Shown here: positions 21,901 to 30,102 of the stretch, piece by piece
How the letters are laid out: every line of letters begins with the position of its first letter
How positions within the stretch are numbered: position 1 is the stretch's first letter
Origin: Galeopsis tetrahit
Lineage: Eukaryota > Streptophyta > Magnoliopsida > Lamiales > Lamiaceae
Assembly (NCBI GenBank): GCA_963675135.1
Contig: OY776119.1
Location: 13,493,156-13,557,155 of the forward strand
Reading direction: 5' to 3'
DNA length: 64,000 bases
The notes under the pieces: model-generated
Databases searched by the model: none
What the model was told of the DNA's origin: nothing
Seen by the model: only the letters and a program-made list of their open reading frames with translations
Made by a program: the position numbers and the translations under genes

Positions 21901-24509
21901 TCGGTTATGTACGTATGCCTTTTGGACTGATAAATGCAGGAGCAACCTATCAAAGAATGGTAGACTCGGTGTTCCGAGGGCAAATAGGCAGGAACATGGA
22001 GGTCTACGTGGATGATATGCTAGCTAAAAGTGTCAAGGCAGAGGGACATATTGACGACTTGAAGGAGATATTTCAGGTAATTCGAGAGAATGGTATTAAA
22101 TTAAACCCTGCTAAGTGTTCTTTTGGAGTAGGGTCAGGGAAATTTCTGGGATATATGGTGACTCAGAGAGGGATAGAAGTGAACCCTGTTAAGGTAAAGG
22201 CGGTGCTCGACATGCAACCCCCTCGGAATTTGAAGGAATTGCAAACCCTGAACGGCAGGATCGCAGCTCTCAGTAGGTTTATATCAAGGTCAGCAGAAAA
22301 GAGTCATCACTTCTTCAGAACCTTAAGGAAGGGGTCGAAGTTCGAATGGGACGACCAGTGTCAGAAAGCTTTTGAGGAACTCAAGCTTCACCTCGAACAG
22401 CTTCCGAAGCTGACAAAGCCCTCTCAGGGAGATGTATTGCTCTTATATCTTTCGGTAGGGGAACACTCTCTGAGCACCGCCCTGATGAAAGAGGAAGGTT
22501 CTGCACAGCAACCCATATATTATGTGAGCAAGGTCATCCAAGGAGCGGAAATGAGGTACTCAGAGGTAGAGAAGGCCGCCCTGGCGGTGGTGGTAACGGC
22601 TAGGCGATTACGCCCCTACTTCCTCTCCTATAAAGTTATGGTGCGAACTAATTTCCCTTTGAAGCAGACATTAGGGAGAGCAGATTTATCAGGGAGAATG
22701 GTCAGATGGGCAGTGGAATTACAGGAGTATGATATAGATTATGAACCCAGGAGATCCATCAAGGCTCAAGCTCTAGCAGATTTTATTCAAGAGTCTACCA
22801 GAGGGGAAGAAGAACAAGGATGGAAGGTATATGTGGATGGCTCAGCATCTGCCTTGGGATGTGGAGCATGGATATTACTGATTGACCCTGAAGGTCAGGA
22901 AGTGCAGGTGGCCGTCAAATTCCGATTTTCCACCTCAAATAATGGAGCAGAATATGAGGCCCTGATCAGAGGAGCTAGCATGGCTGCAGAGTTAGGGGCA
23001 CAGAAGGTCACCCTGTACTCCGATTCACAGCTGATAGTACAGCAGGTCATGGGGGAGTACCTCGCCAAGGATGAGAGAATGATCACTTATCTAGAAGAGG
23101 TAAAGAAACTAAAAAATAAATTCCATACTTTTGAAGTGGTACAGGTACCAAGAGAAGAAAATACGAAAGCGGATGGACTGTCAAAACTGGCTAGTTCCAC
23201 TGAATTCGAGGGAGACGGAAAGGTAACCCTGTTGGTGGCAGATCAAGTAGCTACGGAAACCCTGATTGGAGAGATAACAGCAGGGGATGATTGGAGGAAA
23301 GAAATATGGGAAGAACTGAATAGGGGCCCAGTAACCCCAATGTCCAGAGAGGCAAAGGCTTGGAGAAGGAAGTATTGCATCCTGGGAGGCCAATTGTACA
23401 AGAGGTCCTTCACCCAACCTTATTTGAAATGTCTTTCAAAAAGAGAAGCAGAGCTAGTGATCAAGGACATCCATGAAGGTTGCGCATCCAGCCATGAAGG
23501 GTACCAGACCATGGTGAAGAAAGTATTTAGGGCAGGTTTCTACTGGCCTAATATAATCAGAGACGCTAGAGAATATGTGAAGAGATGTGAGAAGTGTCAG
23601 AAGAATGGACCCTTGATACGGGTACCTGCAGAAGAAATGGGGGCTATGTACTCGCCCTGTCCCTTCTCTAAATGGGGAATCGATCTGGTGGGACCCTTCC
23701 CCTTGGCACCAGGAGGGAGAAAATTTCTAATTGTAGCCGTGGATTATTTCAGTAAATGGGTAGAGGCTGTGCCCTTGGCTAAAATCGAAGAGGATAATGT
23801 AATTATTTTTCTTGCTAGACATATTTGTTGCAGGTTTGGAGTACCTAGAATCTTGGTTTCCGATAACGGAACTCAATTCAATGGAGAGAAAGTAAGAAGA
23901 TGGTGCGAGAGATGGAACATCACACAGAGGTTCACTTCAGTAGCCCATCCCCAAGCTAATGGGCAGGTAGAGGTTACAAACAGGATCCTGGTCGATGGTA
24001 TTCGAACACGATTGGCAGAGGTAGGAGGAAAATGGGTGCAGGAGTTGGACAACGTCCTCTGGTCCTACCGAACCAGCCCTAAGACAGCTACAGGCGAATC
24101 TCCCTTCTACTTGGTATACGGAGCAGCAGCAGTAATACCTCCTGAAGCCAGACTCAAATCACACCGGATCACTTATTTCGAAGAAAAGAGAAATGAAGAA
24201 TTGATGAGGGAAGCGCTGGACCTAGCAGATGAAGAGAGGGAGATGGCGAGATTAAAGGCAGAAAGGTACAAGAGTCGGATCAAAGCAGCATATGACCGCA
24301 GGGTAATCCCTCGCTCCTTCAAAGTTGGGGATTTAGTCCTTCGGAGGGCAGATGCTTTGAAGAACACTGGGAAGATGGAACCCAATTGGGAAGGTCCGTA
24401 CAGGGTCATACAGGTACTCAAGGGTGGAGCATACAAGCTCCAAGACATGACAGGGAAAGAGATACTAAGGCCATGGAACGTATGCCACTTGAAGAGATTT
24501 TATGTTTGA
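18978..24509 (+). CDS. gag-pol polyprotein of the young Tat-type element
   Basis: One open frame of 1843 codons. A proline-rich start (MGGGQDPTKQ) leads into the gag domain (about residues 230-410), then a zinc-knuckle-like FCRFHNDYGHDTNQC near 515. The aspartic protease motif VDTGSSADIM is near 660. RT has catalytic YVDDM near 1009 and is followed by RNase H. The archaeal-type RNase H begins at WKVYVDGS near 1281. The integrase zinc region (HEGCASSHEG through CEKCQKNG) is near 1498. The catalytic core is WGIDLVGPF, DNGTQF and VEVTNR at about 1565, 1628 and 1665. Compared with the decayed relative, about 33 codons are missing between RNF and VLVSKG (near residue 897), at the start of RT. The frame is open, yet the RT may be impaired. 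No gag-pol stop or frameshift separates the parts. Confidence 0.95.
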   Translation: MGGGQDPTKQTKEKGDSTPPPPFPPPPPGFPLNRNLGKRPMDHTSEDIPPPGFPSNRNLGNQPVDHVPEDIPPTQDGDTPGISGASGSGINKDNPNTQPELLTVSRDQLDEMIAQSVERIITARGLRPPEPVHKGTRPNPPEHVIDSVPVPSRNEDLPRNPEEKVPSQAERSVLERPLRRDAERVLGDITLDTGMGESTDDTYQGAVSDQIQALRKEMRDMQRHITDNVSKPSYTTGYQFSPTILQDELPSNFKSLNFEYDGTSDPYEHLMRFENAALLHRYGEGVKCRVFLTTLSKAAQQWFTQLGPDTIHSWSEFSELFLHQFASARRQPRATLTLFNMRQGENESLRAFLKRFNQAALEVPTASSEVKINALTNGLRDGDLFTSLAKKSVRTFDELLRRAEKYLTLEEVRKAKRSETRAIVGNGERRKEIPLRRPSPERHRSSRRLENVRREEVAPWNPRRGAKRYTPLKIEPAEVLEVAGDHPDMKFPYSRSRGPQNPKSNKFCRFHNDYGHDTNQCWHLKDEIERMIQAGHLKEFIFRDRQGPRGQKRKDPEGKQEDDRRDQRKDNEEPPPPPQKRGTIHMIMGGPADGDSFRQRKQSVRSLKKERNIEHHEVGKLVEGPDIHFGPEDAGEPREIHNDALVITTDIAGYDVARIFVDTGSSADIMLFECFKKMDLNIKLRPVETALYGFSGGAIQPLGSALLQVGLGVAPNRRVQVIEFLVVDVPSSYNVVMGRLSLNIFQAVISTFHMKMKFPTSGGVGEICGDQYQARKCYVESVKIADKAVFRGIERFKGGDPELKRQKVGELMQEQPKVKADEELMSIELYPGKEGFATRIGTNMNPELQRKMILTLQENADIFAFTATDMTGIPPEIAVHHLNVDPKARPVKQKLRNFVLVSKGAGKWRMCIDFRDLNKACPKDHYPLPRIDQLVDATSGFELLSMMDAYQGYHQIQLNPLDIPKVCFIATCGTFGYVRMPFGLINAGATYQRMVDSVFRGQIGRNMEVYVDDMLAKSVKAEGHIDDLKEIFQVIRENGIKLNPAKCSFGVGSGKFLGYMVTQRGIEVNPVKVKAVLDMQPPRNLKELQTLNGRIAALSRFISRSAEKSHHFFRTLRKGSKFEWDDQCQKAFEELKLHLEQLPKLTKPSQGDVLLLYLSVGEHSLSTALMKEEGSAQQPIYYVSKVIQGAEMRYSEVEKAALAVVVTARRLRPYFLSYKVMVRTNFPLKQTLGRADLSGRMVRWAVELQEYDIDYEPRRSIKAQALADFIQESTRGEEEQGWKVYVDGSASALGCGAWILLIDPEGQEVQVAVKFRFSTSNNGAEYEALIRGASMAAELGAQKVTLYSDSQLIVQQVMGEYLAKDERMITYLEEVKKLKNKFHTFEVVQVPREENTKADGLSKLASSTEFEGDGKVTLLVADQVATETLIGEITAGDDWRKEIWEELNRGPVTPMSREAKAWRRKYCILGGQLYKRSFTQPYLKCLSKREAELVIKDIHEGCASSHEGYQTMVKKVFRAGFYWPNIIRDAREYVKRCEKCQKNGPLIRVPAEEMGAMYSPCPFSKWGIDLVGPFPLAPGGRKFLIVAVDYFSKWVEAVPLAKIEEDNVIIFLARHICCRFGVPRILVSDNGTQFNGEKVRRWCERWNITQRFTSVAHPQANGQVEVTNRILVDGIRTRLAEVGGKWVQELDNVLWSYRTSPKTATGESPFYLVYGAAAVIPPEARLKSHRITYFEEKRNEELMREALDLADEEREMARLKAERYKSRIKAAYDRRVIPRSFKVGDLVLRRADALKNTGKMEPNWEGPYRVIQVLKGGAYKLQDMTGKEILRPWNVCHLKRFYV

Positions 24510-25107
24510 GGAAGGGGTAATTCCCCTGCTTCCTTTTTCTTTATGAACAATTTTGAATATTTACTTCTCGTTCGAATAATTGCTTCACCGGCACTCTTTT
24601 TCCCTCTACGTGGGTTTCCCCTTGGGGTTTTACCACGGAGAGGTTTTTAATGAGGCCGGCATAGGTTCCCCTTATTTGCCTATGTTGATAAACGTTTTCG
24701 ATCAATGGAGCATCGGTTTTGATAAAATTTCAGCAATTTCCCTAAATGCATGTTGATATTGTGATGAGATGACTCTTATGCGCTAATTTTATGATGAAAT
24801 GTTTCTCATATGTTAATATCGTGTTAAGATAATTGTTGAAGGCCTGCATGATGAGTGCTGAAATAACGAATATGTTTTGGGAACTGAAATATAGCATGTT
24901 AAAGATACTGCAAAGATAGAGAAATTTACACCGACTCATAAACGATCGAATGGAGAATACCTAAGAATATTTCCTAAAGTTCCTATTCACGACAGCCTCT
25001 AAAGCTAGGGGGAGTAGGGGATACAGCGGAAGATATAATGAACTTGTCGATAAACCCTATCCCAGAAGATTCTCAAAACCCTCACGAGGGGGTACAGTGG
25101 AAGACAT
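24510..25107 (+). other. 3' noncoding region of the young element, proximal part
   Basis: No coding signal was seen after the integrase stop. The stretch is moderately AT-rich and leads into the minisatellite with a ggggtacagtggaagacata transition. Confidence 0.7.
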
Positions 25108-26334
25108 AACTCTCACGAGTATAAACGAACTCTTACGAGTATAAACGAACTCTTACGAGTATAAACTAACTCTTACGAGTATAAACTAACTCTCACGAGT
25201 ATAAACGAACTCTCACGAGTATAAACGAACTCTTACGAGTATAAACTAACTCTCACGAGTATAAACGAACTCTTACGAGTATAAACTAACTCTTACGAGT
25301 ATAAACTAACTCTTACGAGTATAAACACTTTAACTTCAGGGAGAGTATAATCCCTAAGAACTCTTACGAGTATAAACTAACTCTCACGAGTATAAACTAA
25401 CTCTCACGAGTATAAACGAACTCTTACGAGTATAAACTAACTCTTACGAGTATAAACACTTTAACTTCAGGGAGAGTATAATCCCTAAGAACTCTTACGA
25501 GTATAAACTAACTCTCACGAGTATAAACTAACTCTCACGAGTATAAACGAACTCTTACGAGTATAAACTAACTCTTACGAGTATAAACACTTTAACTTCA
25601 GGGAGAGTATAATCCCTAAGAACTCTTACGAGTATAAACTAACTCTTACGAGTATAAACACTTTAACTTCAGGGAGAGTATAATCCCTAAGAACTCTTAC
25701 GAGTATAAACTAACTCTCACGAGTATAAACTAACTCTCACGAGTATAAACGAACTCTTACGAGTATAAACTAACTCTTACGAGTATAAACACTTTAACTT
25801 CAGGGAGAGTATAATCCCTAAGAACTCTTACGAGTATAAAGTAACTCTCACGAGTATAAACTAACTCTCACGAGTATAAACGAACTCTTACGAGTATAAA
25901 CTAACTCTTACGAGTATAAACACTTTAACTTCAGGGAGAGTATAATCCCTAAGAACTCTTACGAGTATAAACTAACTCTCACGAGTATAAACGAACTCTT
26001 ACGAGTATAAACTAACTCTCACGAGTATAAACTAACTCTTACGAGTATAAACTAACTCTTACGAGTATAAACACTTTAACTTCAGGGAGAGTATAATCCC
26101 TAAGAACTCTTACGAGTATAAACTAACTCTCACGAGTATAAACGAACTCTTACGAGTATAAACTAACTCTCACGAGTATAAACGAACTCTTACGAGTATA
26201 AACTAACTCTTACGAGTATAAACACTTTAACTTCAGGGAGAGTATAATCCCTAAGAAATCTTACGAGTATAAACTAACTCTCACGAGTATAAACGAACTC
26301 TTACGAGTATAAACTAACTCTCACGAGTATAAAC
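25108..26334 (+). repeat. 3' minisatellite with higher-order structure
   Basis: The array of about 1.23 kb is built from a 20-bp unit, aactcttacgagtataaacg, with T/C and G/T variants. Eight longer inserts start cactttaacttcaggg at 25326, 25457, 25588, 25659, 25790, 25921, 26072 and 26223. Their spacings are 131, 131, 71, 131, 131, 151 and 151 bp, that is 51 + 20n. Hypervariable 3' tandem repeats are known in Tat/Ogre elements and can seed satellite DNA. Confidence 0.95.
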
Positions 26335-26790
26335 AGCCTAAGGGAAAAGATGATCCCTGAGACCCTAACCTCTGGGGGATGTAATCTTTAAAAACCCTAG
26401 TACTAAGGGAGAGACTAGAAGCCCTACCAAAATCGCCAAGTAAGTACAGGGATATCAACCCTATCTCCTCATTAAGGTTCCTCTAGGAGCTTTAGAGCCT
26501 TTACGTGTTAATAAAATGCTGAAAACATGCTAGATGCATAAGCAGGATGAATATTATGTTACACATCTAATCAACAGAATTAGAGATATATGTATGCATG
26601 CCAAACAGTAATTGTGCAGGTACGATATCAAAAGGAAAGCAGAAATATCCAAAGACCTAAGGCACCATGCCTAGGCCCTCCACAAGAAAACCCCGGAGTG
26701 TGGAGTCTCCGGAAAATACCAAAAGAAGCCTTAGAGGCCTTAGCAAAATAAAAAGTGTCTTAAAGTATCGAATTGTTGTCAGAGAAATTA

Positions 26791-27525
26791 TCAAGAGAGG
26801 GGAATGGTATCCTTCCCCTCAGAACCTGCTCCTGTCTCCTCAGCTTGCCCGCTAGAATCACCCCCCTCTGCCTTCTCCACCAGAGCGTGTGCTGTCACAG
26901 TAGTCACCGGAGTTGGATTATCTACGTGAACAGGAAAAGTCATATCCTTCGCCGGTGCCAAATCATCTAAACTCCGAGCAGCACCCTTCAGCTCCAAGAT
27001 CGCCTTCCTCATCCCCGGCAACCACCAAGGAGTGTTGATATCTTCCTTCGCATCTCCGGGGAACTTAGGGGGAGTATCCAGCTCATCCAGTCGAAGAGCA
27101 CGGGTATACTGACCATTAAAACCAGGGGCAGAATGTTCGGCCACAGCATTAGAAAACCCATGATCTATGAAATGAGGGATATATGCTCCCATGGCCCCTA
27201 GGAAACTGCTGCTCTGAAGAAAGGCCTCCAACCACTCCTGATGCAAGGTACCTAGAAATTGTTGACCTATGGCAGAGGTAAACAAGGACTCTATGCATAA
27301 TTTCATACCAGTCAGGGGAAGAGTAACCTCCAGCTGTTTAACCTGTTTACCGAACTCTTCCTTCAACGAAGAAATCTCCCCAGAGAGTGTCGCTCGGAGT
27401 GTTTTACACCTCTGATTAGCGTCCCGTAATTCTGCATCAAGTATCTCCTTCTTCACCTTCTCCAGCTGTACCTGACTTTGGAGGTCATCTACCTGCTGGA
27501 GGGACTGGAGGGCTCTTTCAGACAT
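26791..27525 (-). CDS. antisense ORF (aORF) of the young Tat-type element
   Basis: This 244-codon frame lies opposite to gag-pol, between the minisatellite and the 3' LTR. Starting MSERALQSLQQVDDLQSQVQ, the first 75 residues are rich in Leu, Glu, Lys and Gln, as in a coiled coil. A central hydrophobic part contains FLGTLHQEWLEAFLQSSSFL and a WWLPGM motif. The tail is acidic and Gly-rich (AEGGDSSGQAEETGAGSEG). Antisense frames at this place are reported for Tat-lineage families such as Grande and Retand; their function is unknown. An upstream exon is probable (27632-27775), joined by an 85-nt intron. The stop is at 26791-26793. I cannot name a biochemical activity. Confidence 0.75.
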   Translation of the reverse strand: MSERALQSLQQVDDLQSQVQLEKVKKEILDAELRDANQRCKTLRATLSGEISSLKEEFGKQVKQLEVTLPLTGMKLCIESLFTSAIGQQFLGTLHQEWLEAFLQSSSFLGAMGAYIPHFIDHGFSNAVAEHSAPGFNGQYTRALRLDELDTPPKFPGDAKEDINTPWWLPGMRKAILELKGAARSLDDLAPAKDMTFPVHVDNPTPVTTVTAHALVEKAEGGDSSGQAEETGAGSEGKDTIPLS

Positions 27526-27631
27526 GTTGGAAAACAGAAGACCAAACTACACAAGAAACAACATCAAGAAGTAAGGTATCTATATTCTCTTCTATGAGTC
27601 ATTCAAAGCAATATCCATATTGAAAACCGAC

Positions 27632-27775
27632 CTGTGTGAAATTGTGGGCGGCGTGCACAATTCGCTCTTCTGGAGAAAGAGCATTAAGGGCTTCGGTAGC
27701 GGGAGTCGGAGTATAACGTCCTATAAAAGCCAAGAGATGGTCAACATTGACCTTGTAAATAACTCAAGGGGCAAC
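27632..27775 (-). CDS. probable upstream exon of the antisense ORF
   Basis: On the minus strand the frame VDHLLAFIGRYTPTPATEAL continues as a coding-like segment and ends at cacag/gt (27632/27631). A matching acceptor, cttgtgtag, ends at 27547, just before the sequence leading into the ATG at 27525. Joining the two keeps an open frame through FGLLFSNMSERAL. The 5' limit is uncertain: an in-frame stop lies just upstream, so either a further intron or the true 5' end is near 27780. Confidence 0.5.
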
Positions 27776-28087
27776 CACTAGGCTATAACAACTAGTTTAA
27801 ATGATCGAGGAGAATTAAATGATCCTCCCAATTAAGAGACGCGTGAAAGACAAACGGCGGCTTGATGTTGGATATAGGCGCGTGATTACGAGATTCAAGG
27901 GCACAGTTGCGTGTGGAAGTGTAAAAGACCCAACGCTTTTTGAGAAGTAATTATTACTATAGGGAATCAAATCAATAAGAATATTTCGAGAGGTATTTTG
28001 AGTTTTAAGAAAGGAAATGAAATATTTCTCTGGCGTTTATCCCAGGGTTATTATTTTCCTACTCTCCTAAAAATTTATTCATTTTAT

Positions 28088-28105
28088 GAGAGTAGGGGGA
28101 GTGGT
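28088..28105 (+). other. polypurine tract of the young element
   Basis: The purine-rich gagagtagggggagtggt lies directly before the 3' LTR start at 28106. Confidence 0.8.
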
Positions 28106-28874
28106 TGATGTAGATAAATATGTCGCTCTCGGAGGAGTCGACACGTGGAAACGGGATAAGTTATGATAGTTGTAATTAGGTTAATATATTGAAGAAACAG
28201 GATTAATACACCCCTTGGGTTCGAGTAGAGGAATCAGAGAAATCAGAGAAATTGGGCCTTTGGCCCATATGTGAAGAAATTAATAGGTCTTGGGCTGGGG
28301 AAGATTTGGCCCAAGAAGGGAATTATAGCCTGTCTTCCTTGGCTAAGTCCTGGGAATTGTTCAAACCCACGAAAAGAGGACTGGATATGCTGAAGAGCCT
28401 AGTCTTCAGGGGGATCAGCCGAGTCCTTGGAGATTTGAGGCCGAATTCCTAGATATACGCCGAGAATTCAGGGAGAATAGGTCTCTCCCTCTCCGCAGAG
28501 AGGGGCCAGGTATATAAAGAAGGTTATTTCCATATTCTGAATTAAGTTATTATTACGATACATACATTTTACTGATTATACACACTGCCATACAAAATAT
28601 ACGCTAATAGTGAAGAGAGACTTCACGATATTCGCCGGAATTCCCCTAGATATACTGGGGAATTTCTCTTTGATTTCGCCTACGATAAGTTCTGACTTGA
28701 GCGTCGGAGTTTCTACGCCGGAGGCCCCCTCCGGTGTACTTTTGCAGGCCAAATTTGGACTTACGAGAAGATTCACACGAGGATTGTCAAAGGCGAACGA
28801 GTGATTGAGATCGTGATTAACAGTGTTCGGAAGGGAACGGCTTATATCCGTAAGCATTCTTTTTCGACGCATCA
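28106..28874 (+). repeat. 3' LTR of the young Tat-type element
   Basis: It is 769 bp, from TGATG to CATCA, and is followed by the target duplication aatac. It matches the 5' LTR except at two positions. Confidence 0.96.
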
Positions 28875-29123
28875 AATACCACATACATTCTTGACCAGAT
28901 TCTTTATTAAACAAAAATGTAATATCAAAATTATTTATCATTAATGAAGGGTAATATTGACCACAATTTAATATCTTAATTTGTTGAAAAATGTTAAAGT
29001 GACACTTATTAAAAAAAATGGAGGGAGTATATAAAAGAAATTACATATAAAAAAAATCACATAGTCACCATCATTTTTATTTTTTCCCGTTCCGAAACTT
29101 GTTTTCAACTTTAACCGAACTTT

Positions 29124-29883
29124 AGAGAGAAGGGAGAGCTTCTCTCTCTAGAGAGTTGCTCCTCCCTTCCTCCACCGGTCTCCGTCGTCGGTACATTGCA
29201 GATTTGTCGTCCATGTTGCCGTCATTGTGTTTGTCTCCTTTGCTGCTCTATCTTTGTTGTTCTTTCGCCTAAGATTTGTGTTAATTTTCCGCTTCTCTCC
29301 GATCTCTTCTGGTATTTTAATTTTCGCAAGATTTGTGTTGTAGATTTGTGTGATCGTTGTAGATCTACAAGATTTGAGTCGTAGATCTGTAGATCTGCAA
29401 GATCTGGATTGTAGATCTATAGATCTGGATTGTAGATCTATAGATCTGGGTTGTAGATCTATAGATTTGGATTGTGGATCTGTAGATCTGGATTGTGGAT
29501 CTGTTGTAGTGAGTCACTTTTTTGTGGTTGGGTTTTGAGATTTGCAGATCTGAGTTGTAGATCTGTTGTAGTTTTTTGTGGTTGGGCTCCTTGGGATAGA
29601 CTCATGAGCCTTGGTTTCTAGTTCGTGAGATCGGGTACTTGGTGGAACTTTGCCTATTTTTTTGTTTCCTATTCTTGACATGAAATACCTTAGTGTGGGG
29701 TTGTCTCGTTTAAAGATTGGAGACCTGGACACATACTGTTAAGGCAAAGGGAAACTCGTCTTTTCTCTTCACACGATTGAAGTGAACGGCGATATCCGCA
29801 TTGGTTTGAAGATCAAGATCTTTGTTCGTGATTTATAATTTTATTTGATGATCTTGTAAACCCCCCTCAAAAAAAAAAAAAAA
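29124..29883 (+). mobile_element. poly(A) retroposon with 17-bp target duplication
   Basis: The segment of about 760 bp starts agagagaagggagagcttc, ends in a run of 17 A (29869-29885), and is flanked by identical aactttaaccgaacttt (29107-29123 and 29884-29900). This is the signature of LINE-driven reverse transcription. The pyrimidine-rich ctctctctagag start resembles 5' ends of plant L1 elements, so an internally deleted LINE is plausible. A retrocopied transcript is the alternative. No RT domain is present. Confidence 0.85.
29385..29505 (+). repeat. 24-bp tandem repeat inside the retroposon
   Basis: About five copies of a unit around tagatctggattgtagatc occur in tandem. The unit contains the palindrome agatct and has small substitutions between copies. 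Confidence 0.75.
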
Positions 29884-30102
29884 AACTTTAACCGAACTTT
29901 GGGCATTTTATCCCAATTAATTTAAAAGTTTTGGTTTGCAATAATTTGAATTTGGGCAGAAGCGGGAATTTATAAGTTCCTCCCTCCAACGTTCGAATCA
30001 TCGATTTCTATGTTTTCTTCTTCCACACGATCTCTTTAATTCTTCCACTGAATCTGTTTTTTTTCTCGATCGATCGATTTTAGTTGAATTTTCAAACAAA
30101 CC

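Larger units (their letters stand above)
18151..28874 (+). mobile_element. young full-length Tat-type Ty3/gypsy retrotransposon
   Basis: The element is 10,724 bp. The two LTRs (18151-18919 and 28106-28874) are each 769 bp and differ, by my base-by-base reading, at two positions only. It is flanked by identical aatac (18146-18150 and 28875-28879), a 5-bp target duplication. In order it has a primer-binding site, one long gag-pol frame, a 3' noncoding region with a minisatellite, an antisense gene, a polypurine tract and the 3' LTR. The second RNase H of archaeal type, the long 3' region and the antisense frame are known features of the Tat lineage. It inserted recently into a Stowaway MITE. 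Confidence 0.96.
17972..29027. mobile_element. Stowaway-type MITE split by the young gypsy element
   Basis: The left piece starts ctccctccacttttaaataa at 17972 after TA (17970-17971). The right piece ends ttaaaaaaaatggagggag at 29027 before TA (29028-29029). Internal motifs agtgtcactt and aagtgacactt are inverse near both ends. Without the retrotransposon and one 5-bp duplication the element is about 327 bp. It is therefore older than the gypsy insertion. Confidence 0.8.

Noticed and set aside
25108..26334. CRISPR-like array of repeats and inserts
   Set aside because: The units are contiguous 20-bp tandem repeats with a recurring identical insert rather than unique spacers, and they lie inside a plant retrotransposon.
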